The position numbers and the translations under genes are program-made. Below the pieces are notes generated by a model. It was not told where the DNA came from. It saw only the letters and a list, made by a program, of their open reading frames with translations, and did no database searches. DNA of 64,000 nucleotides from Bactericera cockerelli (lineage: Eukaryota; Arthropoda; Insecta; Hemiptera; Triozidae), in contig CM044959.1 of NCBI GenBank assembly GCA_024516035.1, positions 12,092,872 through 12,156,871 of the forward strand, written 5' to 3'. Of the stretch, positions 42,976 to 53,882 are shown piece by piece; position 1 is the first letter of the stretch; each line of letters starts with the position of its first letter.

Positions 42976-45589
42976 ACCTGTATGGTCATCACTATTTCTG
43001 CATTCAACGTTGATGAAGTCTGTAGTGTAGGTCCGTAGGTGTTTCGCAATGTATGGTGTGGCGTGTACTCCAACTACTCAATTATATTTATAGTCTCCTT
43101 GTAGGGTAAACTGTTCGATCTCGGGTAATCATCAGATGCAGATCATTAAAACCAACAAATTAAGATCTTCGATTAAAAAAGAGGTCTGCCCATTCTTGGA
43201 ATTTCTGGTGAGCATTATGGACTGGAATTTATGTGAAGTTAATTATGCTGTACGAGTCATTGGTTTGCATCAATTAAGACCACGAGTCATATCAATGATA
43301 TTGTCAAGGAAAGCCTTTTAATCCTGACATCATCCTCTTGTGTCTGATACGTGACTTGATTACAGTTTAAATTAAGCTAAGCAGCTTCAGTTAATTTAGG
43401 TCGAACGGCGCGATTGACCATACTACTCATTGCGCAAAGCGCGTATTTCAGAAAAAAGATGGTTTATCTGATCAATTATATAATTGATCAGATTAGTTTG
43501 TATGAGATAATTTAACGACCATATTAAGATCATCACTTGAAATGGACTCCATAGACCATTTTAAGACTGTAAAGCTTATTTCCAATCAAACTTGATAATG
43601 TATGAATGTATATGGAAATATAATTGGAACAATTAAATTGTAGTTGACTACTTACAAACATGGTCATCATATTATATTTTGACTTGTAGCTTTGTGTGTC
43701 GCAGGATAAACATTTTTTAAAGCCAGAAACGCTTTTCCAACCCAGCTATGGTACCTGAAGGATTTTTTGTGTGCTCTAATTGATATGTCAGTTTCTATAT
43801 CGTTTCTTCCTCTGCTGTGGGCACTTGGGCAGTCTACCTTCCCCGTATACAAATTACAGAATTGTCCCCGTTCTTGAGATATCAAGTTCCAGAACCTTAA
43901 ACACCGAAGAGTCCGCAACCAGATCAGACCAAAGTGGGTGCAATGGTGAAATACTCGGGCTTGAAATCATACAAGCCGTGGAGGTAAATCCTCTGCTATA
44001 ATTTAGTTCGGAGGAAATTTGTAATTACGGTCAATTATTTAAAAACCTCTATGGAGGATGTGGGAGTCAGAATGAATAAGTTATGTCTGAGATGTGATGC
44101 ACTGGACCTGTAGTTCTGAGTGTCTTTGTTTCACGGTCATTTGTTCGATTATCTCGTCATTTTAGGTTAGTGAGTGATATTTTTTGTCTGACAGTTCCGG
44201 TCCTAAGATTAGTGACTAAACTGACGTTTTCCAGCATAGATTGTTGGTCTAGTATTGTCTAGTAGGATGTTGTACTCTGTATGTGTAGTTGGTCGTTTGT
44301 GGGTTCAATTCTTGATGTGATGAGGCAAATATTCCGGAAGACAATTTTTGTTCCATTCTCGTAGTTTATCTTTTTCTCTTGCTAACGCCATCTTTCTCAC
44401 GAGATTTTCTTTCTTTAACTGACATAAATATTGCCATCAAAAATTTCTCTGTCCAATAAGAAAAAAAAAATTACCCTGTTTACTTAACGCACATATCGAT
44501 TTAATTTCAAGTAATGGAGGATAAAAACTATAAATATATTGTCTATCATTTCATAACGCTGATTTAGCATAGGCGTTTGGTGATGATAGGATTGAGGTGA
44601 TTATCCATCATTTTGTATAATTATGGACGACAGACTAGTTGCTTTTATCGTTGCATTTAGTTGATGACTCAGTGGATGTGAGTAATTATAATTCCGAATA
44701 GATGACAATTGTGACAGGTACACGTTCACACTCCAGGTCTCATAGATGAATTTCGAATAGTCTTTTATCAAATGAACATTCCCATGTTCATTGAACAATT
44801 GCTGAAAGACTTTGAAAAAGTAATTCAATGTATTTGATAATCTCATTGAAGATGTAAGTAGCAGCGTAGTGGATCTCTTACTTCTATTGTTTAAAGACAG
44901 AACTATACTTAACAAAAAGAGTCATGTTCTAATGAAGTTGGTAACACTTGAGAAATGATTTCATTGTTTATTCGCAGTATAGCATCGTCAATCTCAAAAT
45001 CACAACAATGCTTTATCTACAGAAAGTACACCATATCAAAATTCCAAATATGAAAATGTTAAGTCAACATTTTTCAATTTGACGTCCGGATTGGTACATC
45101 AAGTTATCAGAGAGAGAACAGACTAAGGAGAGATAACCTGTCTTAATTAAGAAAATTAATGATGAACATTAAGACAATCAATTTTTTTACAACGGTTATA
45201 TGTATAAAAAATCGATCAAATTCTAAAATACTCCTTCAAACGAAATCCTTCTTACAACAAAAATCCTGACAGTTTGACATCTCAACTCGCATAAATAAAG
45301 AATCATTTCAATACAAATGAAGACCATAAATTTGTCATCCGAAAAGTCGCCCAGGAGATTCGAAAGGGCGGTCATGTCGAATTTAATTTGATGTCATTGT
45401 TTAGTCTGTGTGGTCCGTGGGTCCGAATTTCAATGGAAATATACCTGTCCGACTTGGCTGTGCTGGGGAGATTATTCAAATTCAACGTCTCTCGTGGTCT
45501 TCATATATGAACGCAGAGTATGACATGAATATTGAACATACTGAGGCTCGACTTTAAGCCGAATTTCGAAGTTTCAATATCGACGTACT
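42976..45589. other. intergenic, nothing recognised
   Basis: No supported gene. A 28-bp perfect palindrome without spacer lies at 43466-43493 ('atctgatcaattat' and its complement). An 83-codon minus-strand frame (43667-43918) has no domain I recognise. Confidence 0.5.
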
Positions 45590-45778
45590 TATACTGCCCG
45601 AATAGGACAAGTCCTACTGATGAAATAGGACTTATAAGTCCTATTATATTAGCAGTAAGCCCAAGACGTATCATTATGTGGTCAAAATTCCAAATGGGAG
45701 GATAACTTGTCATGTCTCGACTAGGTTTCGAACCCGCGTCCTAAGGATTACTTTGACCACTGAGTTACCGAGCCAGAC
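45590..45778 (-). repeat. SINE3 copy
   Basis: Minus strand: head 'ctcggtaactcagtggtcaa', B-box 'cgggttcgaaacctagtcga', body 'atgacaagttatcctccc', 'cttgggcttactgct', end 'gggcagtataagta'. Near the 3' end it carries an extra self-complementary segment ('taggacttataagtccta') absent from the 30.9-kb copy. Confidence 0.8.
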
Positions 45779-47489
45779 AATATGTGATTTGGTAAACTCT
45801 GTAGATCGAAAAACGGCTGATGAGTGTAATGATTTTCAAATGTTAGATTCCAAGGAAATTTGAAGATATTTTTGAGATACGCACCAATAAAATAATGCAA
45901 AAAACAACTAACTTTTTGTCAGCACACACATACACTCCAATTCATCTGCTTAAGTTACCCAACTGCATTTGTAGTTACTCAATAACAATGTGGTACACCT
46001 TCTCTGATGAGATTCTCTCCTTTACCAACCACATACAACTCCTATCTTCGCCCCTGTAACAAATTAACTCATTCAGATATAAATTAAGCAATCAACAAAG
46101 CTCTCGTTAATTGCTGACATGATGTCCTCCATCCATTGTCTAACTTTTTTTTATATCAAGAAAAAGAGAAAAAAGTGCTTCAGTTGAACAAAACCAAGTC
46201 CTCCTTGACGTATGGTCGGAACCCCCCTGAAGAACGTCAGAATAAATCAGTCGGTCTGTCAGCCCTGCTTCTGGAATTTGGACCTCCTACGTTTTTCTCT
46301 AGAACACAAGTCTTGGAATCGCGGGACCACGGTCTCCTAGTGCCATGCAAAATTAAGGTAACTTAATTGTGAAGTCGAAAATGAAGTTGTATGTTGGATT
46401 GAGCAATTTTTTTTTGGTAGACATATTTCGGTAGCTTTCAGACCTGGAAAACAAGATATTCGAATGAAACGAGATTTTCCTTTGTTTCATAAAGGACAAT
46501 AAGAAAGAAAAAAATCCAAGAAATTTCTTGGAATCAATAAATTAATTTCAATACTGAATTTTTAAGAACAACCTCAGTACCCATTTTGAGTAGGTGTAGA
46601 AATGTCAGTGGGTTCCTAAATGTTAAGTCCGTCCGTCTTTAGCTATAAACAATGAGCGGCAATATTCAGACACACGTCACGTACCTATGAACAACATAAA
46701 CATAATAAATTTCATATTTTACTAGGAAATATCATAACAATTTTAGTGTAATGAAATTGACTCAAAAAATACCCGACAAAACGTACACAAAATTCGACGA
46801 TGTCGCAAAAAGACGATTTCCATTTCAAATATTACATTGGGCATCGGTATTATTCATGGCAATATTTTTGCGAGCATTGGCGCCAAAATAACTTACATAC
46901 TTTTCATTTTTATTATTTGATTTTTTTAACCTCGAACATCCTAAATTACTTCTTGCAAATACTAAACCATCATTTTTTACAGAGCGAAACTTGTATTTTT
47001 TAAAGGTTGTCATAATTTGGCAACATTTGACATGTCAAAGAAACAATAATATTTTTCATAAGTTTTTTTTCTGTAGTAAGAAATGAAACAAGACTGCCCA
47101 ATGACCACTACTTTCTGTTGGTATAATTTTCAGATGATTTGTATGTTTGGTTTTTAAGTTATGTAGGAATGGCTGATTAATGATGAACGTAAAAACCTCA
47201 GGACTTACTAATAGGAGAAATAACTAACTTGTCCTATTCAATTTATAATAAGTCAATATCATTATGGATACCTCTTCGATATCGAAGGATCTAGTGATTC
47301 AGTGGGGAACAGGTGCATTATCTACAAGGATGATAAGAAGTAGGATTCATTTTACAAGATTTCTTATAGAAGATAATTTTTTTTTAGGAATATCATTGTT
47401 AGATATATTTTTTATTTAGAAAAAGAACAGAACATTCTCTAGATTTTAGAAGATAAATCTAGATTCTAGAGATTTTAATTAAGTTAACA
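45779..47489. other. intergenic, nothing recognised
   Basis: AT-rich, short unrelated frames only. A small hairpin around 'tctaga' repeats lies at 47434-47476. Confidence 0.45.
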
Positions 47490-47625
47490 TATTTGTACTA
47501 ATCACCTACGTGATTTCACAACTTCTCAAACTCGCTTTACTAAATCTACGCTGAACCCGGGACTTGAACCACCGACCTCCAAGTCACAAGTCCGCCGCCC
47601 CATCGACCAAGCTACGAGGGTCGGT
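47490..47625 (-). repeat. SINE1 copy, near full length
   Basis: Plus strand: 'ctcaaactcgctttactaaa' (body), 'cttgaaccaccgacctccaa' (B-box side), 'gtccgccgccccatcgacca' (A-box side). Confidence 0.82.
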
Positions 47626-47771
47626 TAGAGAGTTTAATTTGTATCAATGAAAAGCTACTTACATTTTTATTATTATCTGACCTGGTTGCAGGGTTTTCAG
47701 TGAAACCCTTACAATTAACACTGCGACCTAATTAGATCTATTGTGACCAGTTGATTCTATTTGGTTTTAAC

Positions 47772-47999
47772 GTCCTGACTGAGATAGATAGTCAGGACGG
47801 GGGTTTTACCCTCCATTCGCTGGGAATCGTACCAGCTACCCACATTAACCTCACCCAGCCTGGGTAGGGCCGGAAATGCCAGCCTCACGTGTTTGGATGG
47901 AACAGAATTTTCTGTCGAAAAGTCTGCCCCAACCGGGAGTTGAACTCGGGAACTCTGGACTACGGGCAGTAGTCACAACCATTACGCCACGGAGGCTGG
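47772..47999 (-). repeat. SINE4 with tRNA-derived head
   Basis: Minus strand: 72-nt tRNA-like head at 47928-47999 with A-box 'gtggcgtaatggttgtgac', B-box 'cgagttcaactcccgg' and partly pairing acceptor ends (GCCTC with GGGGC). The body follows with 'ctggcatttccggccctacc', 'caggctgggtgaggttaatg', 'gcgaatggagggtaaaaccc', ending in a hairpin of 'gtcctgact' repeats. The same body follows a 5S-like head at 57330-57497. Confidence 0.8.
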
Positions 48000-48696
48000 T
48001 ACAGCTACTTACATAGTACATTTTTAATTAATTATGTCGGTTTTAATTCCTTTACATTAAAACCCACGTCTTTATGTCTTTACATCACTGTTTCTTTGTC
48101 TTCGAACTTTAAATAATGTGCGATTTTTGTTTGACTGCAGCCATTGCAGTTTAGTGAAGTATTTCGGAATTTTCAACCATGGAAATTTGACAAAAAAATA
48201 ATATTTTGACTTCCGGTTTCCAGTAGTTTCAAAACTCCGACAGGAGTTTTAAAGAAGATTTTTGTTTTTTTTTTTATATACGAGTAGGTATTACATAATT
48301 ATTGTTAATGTATCTGGACTAAAATCTTTCTCAAAAAAAGATTCTGTCTTGCTTTTTATTTTTCTTAAAAAATAATTTAGCATAACCTCACATTTGAAAT
48401 TTCTTCTGTCGCATGAATTTTTTCTACACAACCAAAAGACAGAAGAGGTCCACGTTAGAAACATATTTACCGTCCTGGTCGAGCCATAAATTTTCTCCAT
48501 CTGTCATCGTCGGTCTGTCAGGCCGATTCCTCGGAATCAGAAAAAATATTATTCCAAATTGAATTAGACAAGAAATAAATCTAGGTGGTCCCCGGGCACC
48601 CGATTCGTCCAACTTGTGATGACCATTGTTGTCCAAGTGAGGGCCCCAGGGTGCCGACCTTTGACGGCGAAGTTGCTAGAAGAAGTAGAGGAAGTA
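48000..48696. other. intergenic, nothing recognised
   Basis: A G/C-richer patch at 48590-48665 stands out from its AT-rich surroundings. Overlapping short minus-strand frames show no domain. Confidence 0.4.
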
Positions 48697-49068
48697 ACCG
48701 AACTCAGTAGCTTGATCGATTAGGCGGCGGATTTGTAACCTGGAGGTCGGTGGTTCAAGTCCCGGTTTCAGCGTAGATTTAATGAAGCTATTATTATTAT
48801 TATACAAGCTTTATTAGGTATAAATGGACATTATGTACATAGAAATAATTATTTAACAATGAAAAAAATGGAAACAATATATACAATGAAAATGAAAAAG
48901 AATAGAAAATATATAAAAACATAAGTCCTAACTAAAGGGCGGGTTATTGCCTATGGCAATCTCTTCCACCCAAGCTAGTTTGAGTAGTGTTGATTTCACG
49001 AAAGTGATTAACACAAATATGATAACTAGATGAAGAGATTACACAAATATGATAACTAGATGAAGAGA
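48697..49068 (+). repeat. SINE1 copy split by a LINE 3' end, with duplicated tail
   Basis: Head 'agtagcttgatcgattaggc', B-box 'tggttcaagtcccggtt'. The body is broken at 48790 and resumes at 48978 with 'gtttgagtagtgttgat'. The tail block 'acacaaatatgataactaga' plus 'tgaagaga' is present twice in tandem (about 49011-49068). Confidence 0.83.
48791..48971 (-). mobile_element. LINE 3' end inserted in SINE1
   Basis: 181 bp, minus strand, flanked by 'aagcta' on both sides (48785-48790 and 48972-48977). The tail is ATA/ATT repeats at 48791-48803. Same hairpin region as at 42765-42975 ('attgcc-atag-gcaat'). It is a severely 5'-truncated insertion. Confidence 0.75.
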
Positions 49069-49254
49069 CGACGAAGATATTGATGTTGATCCTTGTAGTA
49101 TTTTTTTTTTTTAAAGATTGTTTCACAGCCGTTTTTATTTTATAGCCATGAAACATCCAGTGGCGTATCTACACCCAAATTTAGGGGGTTGAGGGATGGA
49201 TATTCTTTCTAAGGATTGCATAACTTTTCAGGGGTTCCTTGAAATTTTAGGGCG

Positions 49255-49530
49255 AATGTTTTCATGTTTTCTCCCCTGACCCGCACCCGTGGCCACGCTC
49301 CTGACAGCAGCTACTGTAGACGCTTGCTGTCTGTGTTGTAGCTTGCCCATCCCATAGTATGCCTCCCCTCTGATGGGTGAAAAGTGACACATGACTTCCC
49401 ATTTACGTGCTGGGTCAACACGAGCGCACCGGAAGGTACCCCTTACAAACAACTGTAACCAAATCATACATTTTTTCTTGGGTCTAGGATTCGAACCCAA
49501 GAACCATGGCAGTGGTAAGATACTCATCTT
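49255..49530 (-). repeat. SINE2 copy
   Basis: Minus strand: B-box 'cttgggttcgaatcctagac', then the body with 'tacagttgtttgtaa', 'gtgttgacccagcacgtaaa', 'cacccatcagaggggagg' and 'gcaagctacaacacagaca'. A 99-codon frame crosses it but reflects SINE sequence. Confidence 0.72.
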
Positions 49531-51107
49531 ACCATTGATGATGTAATCTTGATAACGGATTAGAAGGACTAGAAAATAAAGAAATATGAATTATTAATAT
49601 GACCATCTATCTGCAGTAGCAGAGGTCAGTCGTCTCTTTTGTTTATGTCAGAACGCTGGGTGCATATTCTAATTGAGGCTTTGATCTCAGCCTCGGTAGT
49701 ATGGTAAACAAACCTTTCATACAATGTATGTATACGTACATAGTACATACATAGGCTTTATGCCCGACCGATTGATCTACGCAGTCCTAGAACTCTTCCC
49801 GGCTTGGGAGACAGACAATCTCCAAGATCTAAAGTTGATGGACCTAAAGTTACAGATATGGATCTAGAATATTTTCAAAGTATCGGTGAACTGTAAATAG
49901 ACTTGATTAGGCTTAATTGAAATGATTATTTTTGAAATGGACGTCCTTGATGAAGACCTAATGAGCCATTTTAGCATTTTAGTGAAAACATGACATTTTA
50001 GCTCATGGAACAGGTACACTCTATTTTATTTAACATTAATTAACTAGGCAATGTACAATGTACATGTGCATTTATTAATTTCAGAGAAATATAATCAGTT
50101 AGATATTGAATTTAATTATTAAAAACATATTACTTTTAAAAGACGGTTTGACGTAAACAAAACTTTCAGTAGAAGTCTCAAAATGGACTCAAATCAACAG
50201 ATGGTTTCAGGGATGAAATCCTATGGTTTTCCGACATGAATTTTACACATTTTCGTTCGAATTAAAATAGCCGAATAGTTAAATATTTAACCAGACGAAT
50301 AGTTAAAGTTAAAAGCTGAGGGTAATATACCACACACACCCTGTAATTATCTGAACCATTCCTCTAATGGAGAATTAAAGCGATAACAACAACAGTCGTC
50401 GGGCTACTCCAGCATTTAATTTAATGAAACTAGTGCACAATGAACCTATAATTATTACTACCTCGTCCTGTATAAATATTAAGGGTAATTAAAATTATAA
50501 AAATATTATCATTCGACTTAGATCTTGAAACAGACAATGGACCCGTGTTCATGCAAAAAAAAATAGTACAGGGTTCCGCTTGATCCTTTGAAATGCCTTA
50601 TATTTTCACAACTGAAGAAGTTCAAAATGAAATTTCCTTGGGGAATGCTAGAAAATGAAATGCCATTGATTGTCACTCCCAATTTAAGTTTTGAACATCA
50701 TATCAATCGCAATGAAAATGTTGGTATTGATGCAGAATGAATGAATTCAGACATTCTCTGAGCTGACAAATCCCGTTTAATGGAAATGTCCTTGGGAATA
50801 GTATTGTTTTATTGAATTCTTGATTTGGGTGAAAACCAATAACTACAAGAACTGAAAGATGCTATTCGACCTGGAAATCATGCTATCCACGAATACATGT
50901 TGGATGCGTAAACTTGGGACCTGGCTCTCTGAATTCATGCACTCTGCATTGAGGCTTCAACTCCGGTATTTGATCTTCAAACCGTGAATGGTGAGTTTCA
51001 AAATAAATGGCATTCTGGTTTCTAGCATCCTATCAAAAAAAAAAAAATCATTATGAAGCTTCGATTCGAAAATACATATCAAAATGGTCCATGATCTGGT
51101 ACAACTT
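49531..51107. other. intergenic, nothing recognised
   Basis: AT-rich. No gene, and no repeat recognised apart from short A-runs. Confidence 0.45.
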
Positions 51108-51290
51108 TCATATTTTGTTTATACTGATCTGTTTATACTGATAAAATAGAGGTGTTAGGTGATGGCATGGATATTCAGAACTATTACCTGCTGATGAGTG
51201 CAAATAAGCTCGAAACAGCTGTCTAGGTATGTTTTGATATTCATGTACATCTGGTACAACTTCTCACTATTCTGTTTATACTGATAATGC
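51108..51290 (+). repeat. dispersed repeat family member
   Basis: Shares 'aaaatagaggtgttag', 'cagaactattacctgctgat' and 'acaacttctcactattctgt' with the blocks at 58467-58570 and 36654-36842. 'ctgtttatactgat' is repeated within it. Confidence 0.65.
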
Positions 51291-51489
51291 TGACCCTGTA
51301 TATATTCTTGCGTCCATAACATATTGGACGCGTTTTGTTGTCTACCGTTTGGTTATCTGGTGGTCTGATCTGTGCAGGTCTAGTTTGTTATGCTGGGTAA
51401 TGGGGCGCACCATTTCAACATGCTTCTATCGTGTAGGAATCCAAGCATGAACTCTGCGCCCTAGGTAAGTTTCAGCGCCTCAAACAGTG

Positions 51490-51965
51490 AGTTCGATAAA
51501 GCACCTGTGTTTTCAGTTTTTTTTTTTTTATTGTTTTGGCGAATCTGTTTTTCTAAGTTAGTGCTTTTGCTCGTCGTCATTTGATATCCTAAGTTTTTAA
51601 TATGTAGATAAATAAAATTATATTTTCTTCTTAATATGAAGATAAATTTATGTGGTTTATTCAAAGTGGGGCGTGTTTGTACGATAGATAAAACACCTGC
51701 TCTTTTTCAGTTTGTGTGTGATGTATTTTTTTTTCTCATTGTTTTGACGAAGCTGTTAGTAAGTTGGTGCTCCTGTAGTCCATTAAGTTTTTAATATGAT
51801 TATTAAGAACTATTTTGCTTCAAGGAGATCAATGTTTTCAGTTTCTTTTTACAATTTTTTTACTACATTGTCTTCACGAATTAGTTTACAAGTAGTTGGT
51901 CCATAAGTTCTTTATCAGATAAATATGTACTTCCTTCAAGGAGATCTGAGGGGCGTGTTAGTTGA
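51490..51965. repeat. degenerate threefold tandem repeat
   Basis: Three diverged units of about 140-180 bp (roughly 51500-51690, 51690-51830 and 51830-51965). Each has a 'ttttcagttt' block, a T-run, 'attgtttt-acgaa', a 'tta-gtagttggt'-like block and 'aagttttta-tat-gat'. No coding capacity. Confidence 0.55.
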
Positions 51966-52559
51966 CCGTATAAATACAGAGGTGTGTATGAAACAAGTTG
52001 TCCTCCAACATTTAAAAGTTATATTGTAGAGCAATTTATTTCAACTTGTGCTGCAGTTTAAAAAAAATAGATTTACGAGATTTTATTGAAGAACGGATAG
52101 ATTGCTGAATCAATGGACTCCCAATGCGAATGAATTATATGATTATGAATATAATTTCATAGGTAACTTACATGTAGTAATTTTGTAAGTAAATTTTCAC
52201 GGAATATTTTATTTCTTATAAAAAAATCTTTTGTGTCCTTTTCGTCTTGGGGTGCTGCAGTTCCGCGGCTCCTTAGCACCGGTCGGGCCTGTTAGCTATG
52301 TCCTCTTTGTATATTGCGCACACAACAAGACATTCATCTATGCATGTTCTCCATGTACAGTTATGTATCTCGTGCATACAATGCACATCCGTCCGTCACT
52401 CTTTGTTCTGAAGCCTACTATTTCCGACTCCGCTAAGGCGTTACACCTCATGACAAACTTCCCATACGAAATACTCCCATGGAATTGTTACAGGACAGAA
52501 TGTTTCTCTATTGAAAATGTACGACACATTCAACAAAATTTACGACCAAGTTGAACTTG

Positions 52560-52735
52560 GATATAAGAGAAAACTCCAAACAAGAGAACAATAATTACCA
52601 GGTCCAACTTACCTCTCTAAGGAAAAATAACCTCTTTATAAGAGGAACCTGGATATAAGAGAAGAATTACCAGGTCCAATTTACCTCTCTACAAGGTAAA
52701 ATAACCTCTTTATAAGAGAAACCTGGATTTAAGAG
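52560..52735. repeat. 72-bp tandem duplication with 'acctggatataagag' motifs
   Basis: Unit with 'aattaccaggtccaactta', 'cctctctaaggaaaaat', 'aacctctttataagag' and 'aacctggatataagagaa' present twice, plus partial flanks. Related motifs occur at 17640-17820. Such subterminal repeats occur in pogo/Tigger-type DNA transposons, but no transposase is seen. Confidence 0.65.
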
Positions 52736-52842
52736 ATTCATGATATTTTCCTCATAAATATTTTTTCTTCTTCTTTAATTTGAGGACTTGACGACATAGA
52801 TAATGCCACCAAAACAACTGCTGAAATAAAGGGTTTCTTTAG

Positions 52843-52908
52843 CCCTAAACGGGCAGTATAAATAGGTCTGTATTACTATTATTATTACTACTACTTCAAA
52901 CCTTGATT
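52843..52908 (+). repeat. SINE3 3' end fragment
   Basis: 'aacgggcagtataaataggt' followed by ATT/ACT repeats matches the SINE3 terminus. The head is absent. Confidence 0.6.
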
Positions 52909-53060
52909 ACCGACTTCAGTCAGTAGCTTGATCGATAAGACGGCGGCCTTGTAACCTGGAGGTCGGTGGTTCAAGTCCCGGTCTAGGCGTGGATTTAGTA
53001 AAGCGAGTTTGAGTAGATGTGATATCACGAAAGTGATTAACATAAAATGATAACTACTAC
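52909..53060 (+). repeat. SINE1 copy, near full length
   Basis: Head 'agtagcttgatcgataagac', B-box 'tggttcaagtcccggt', tail 'gtgatatcacgaaagtgatt' then ACT repeats. Confidence 0.83.
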
Positions 53061-53727
53061 TACTTCAAAATAATGTACTGAAAATAGGTGTCTACATAAT
53101 GAGTTTCTAATTTCAAAATATATGCATACAATACATAATGTTATATGTTTAGTAGACGAGTATAGATAATAGATGCAATAGATTATACTAATATGCGAAA
53201 ACAATGAATACATTACGTAAGAGATACCTTACATTTTCGCATTACTTTGCGAACATCGCTAGGTTCCAAATTCCATATTAGGTAAACATAGCAGACATTA
53301 CACTGCTGTTAAGGTACCTACTTATGTATGCTTATGTAGCATTACATAAGCAATAACTACTTGAATATGTAATAAAGCTTACGTACTTATGTCAGGAAAA
53401 CAGAATAAAGCTTTTAACAGTGAGCAATTGTTTGTGGAACATTTTCAACATAAATTTCAGCGCTCTGTTTTCACCAACTAATTCTGCGGTGGAATTTGCA
53501 ACAATCTAAGTATCATGAGAAATAAAGGCTGTTTGTTGTCTTTGGTTTGAAAGTGTTTTTTATGTTCGCGTCAATGTACTTGAAATTTTTGAATCATTTT
53601 GGTTATTTTGCCTATTTTTAATCTTCTTCTATAGTTTCGTGTGGCTCGGGTTCGATTCTGGACATTAGCGATCAATTATAATAAATTAATTCCATGCATT
53701 TTTTCGTAAACATGAAACAATAGCTTC
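53061..53727. other. intergenic, nothing recognised
   Basis: AT-rich with repeated 'acttatgt'/'ttatgtagcatta' words around 53320-53390. No gene. Confidence 0.4.
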
Positions 53728-53882
53728 TGTCTGTGTTGTAGCTTTTTCAACTGCCCATCCTGTAGTTTTACTCCCCTCTGATGGGCGAGAAGTGTCACAA
53801 AACTTCCCATGTTAGTGCTATAACCCCGCCTTTTGTTATTTATGTAAATAAATTTCAATAAAGATTTTACTACTACTACTAC
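53728..53882 (+). repeat. SINE2 fragment joined to an RTE-like tail
   Basis: 53728-53820 ('tctgtctgtgttgtagc', 'cccctctgatgggcgagaag') matches 49320-49405. It continues into 'ataaccccgccttttgtta' and 'caataaagattttac' plus ACT repeats, like the LINE ends at 42.8 and 48.9 kb. This SINE probably borrows a LINE tail, or this is a junction of two fragments. Confidence 0.55.

Noticed and set aside
43667..43918. 83-codon minus-strand frame as a transposase relic
   Set aside because: No motif could be matched to any family with confidence.
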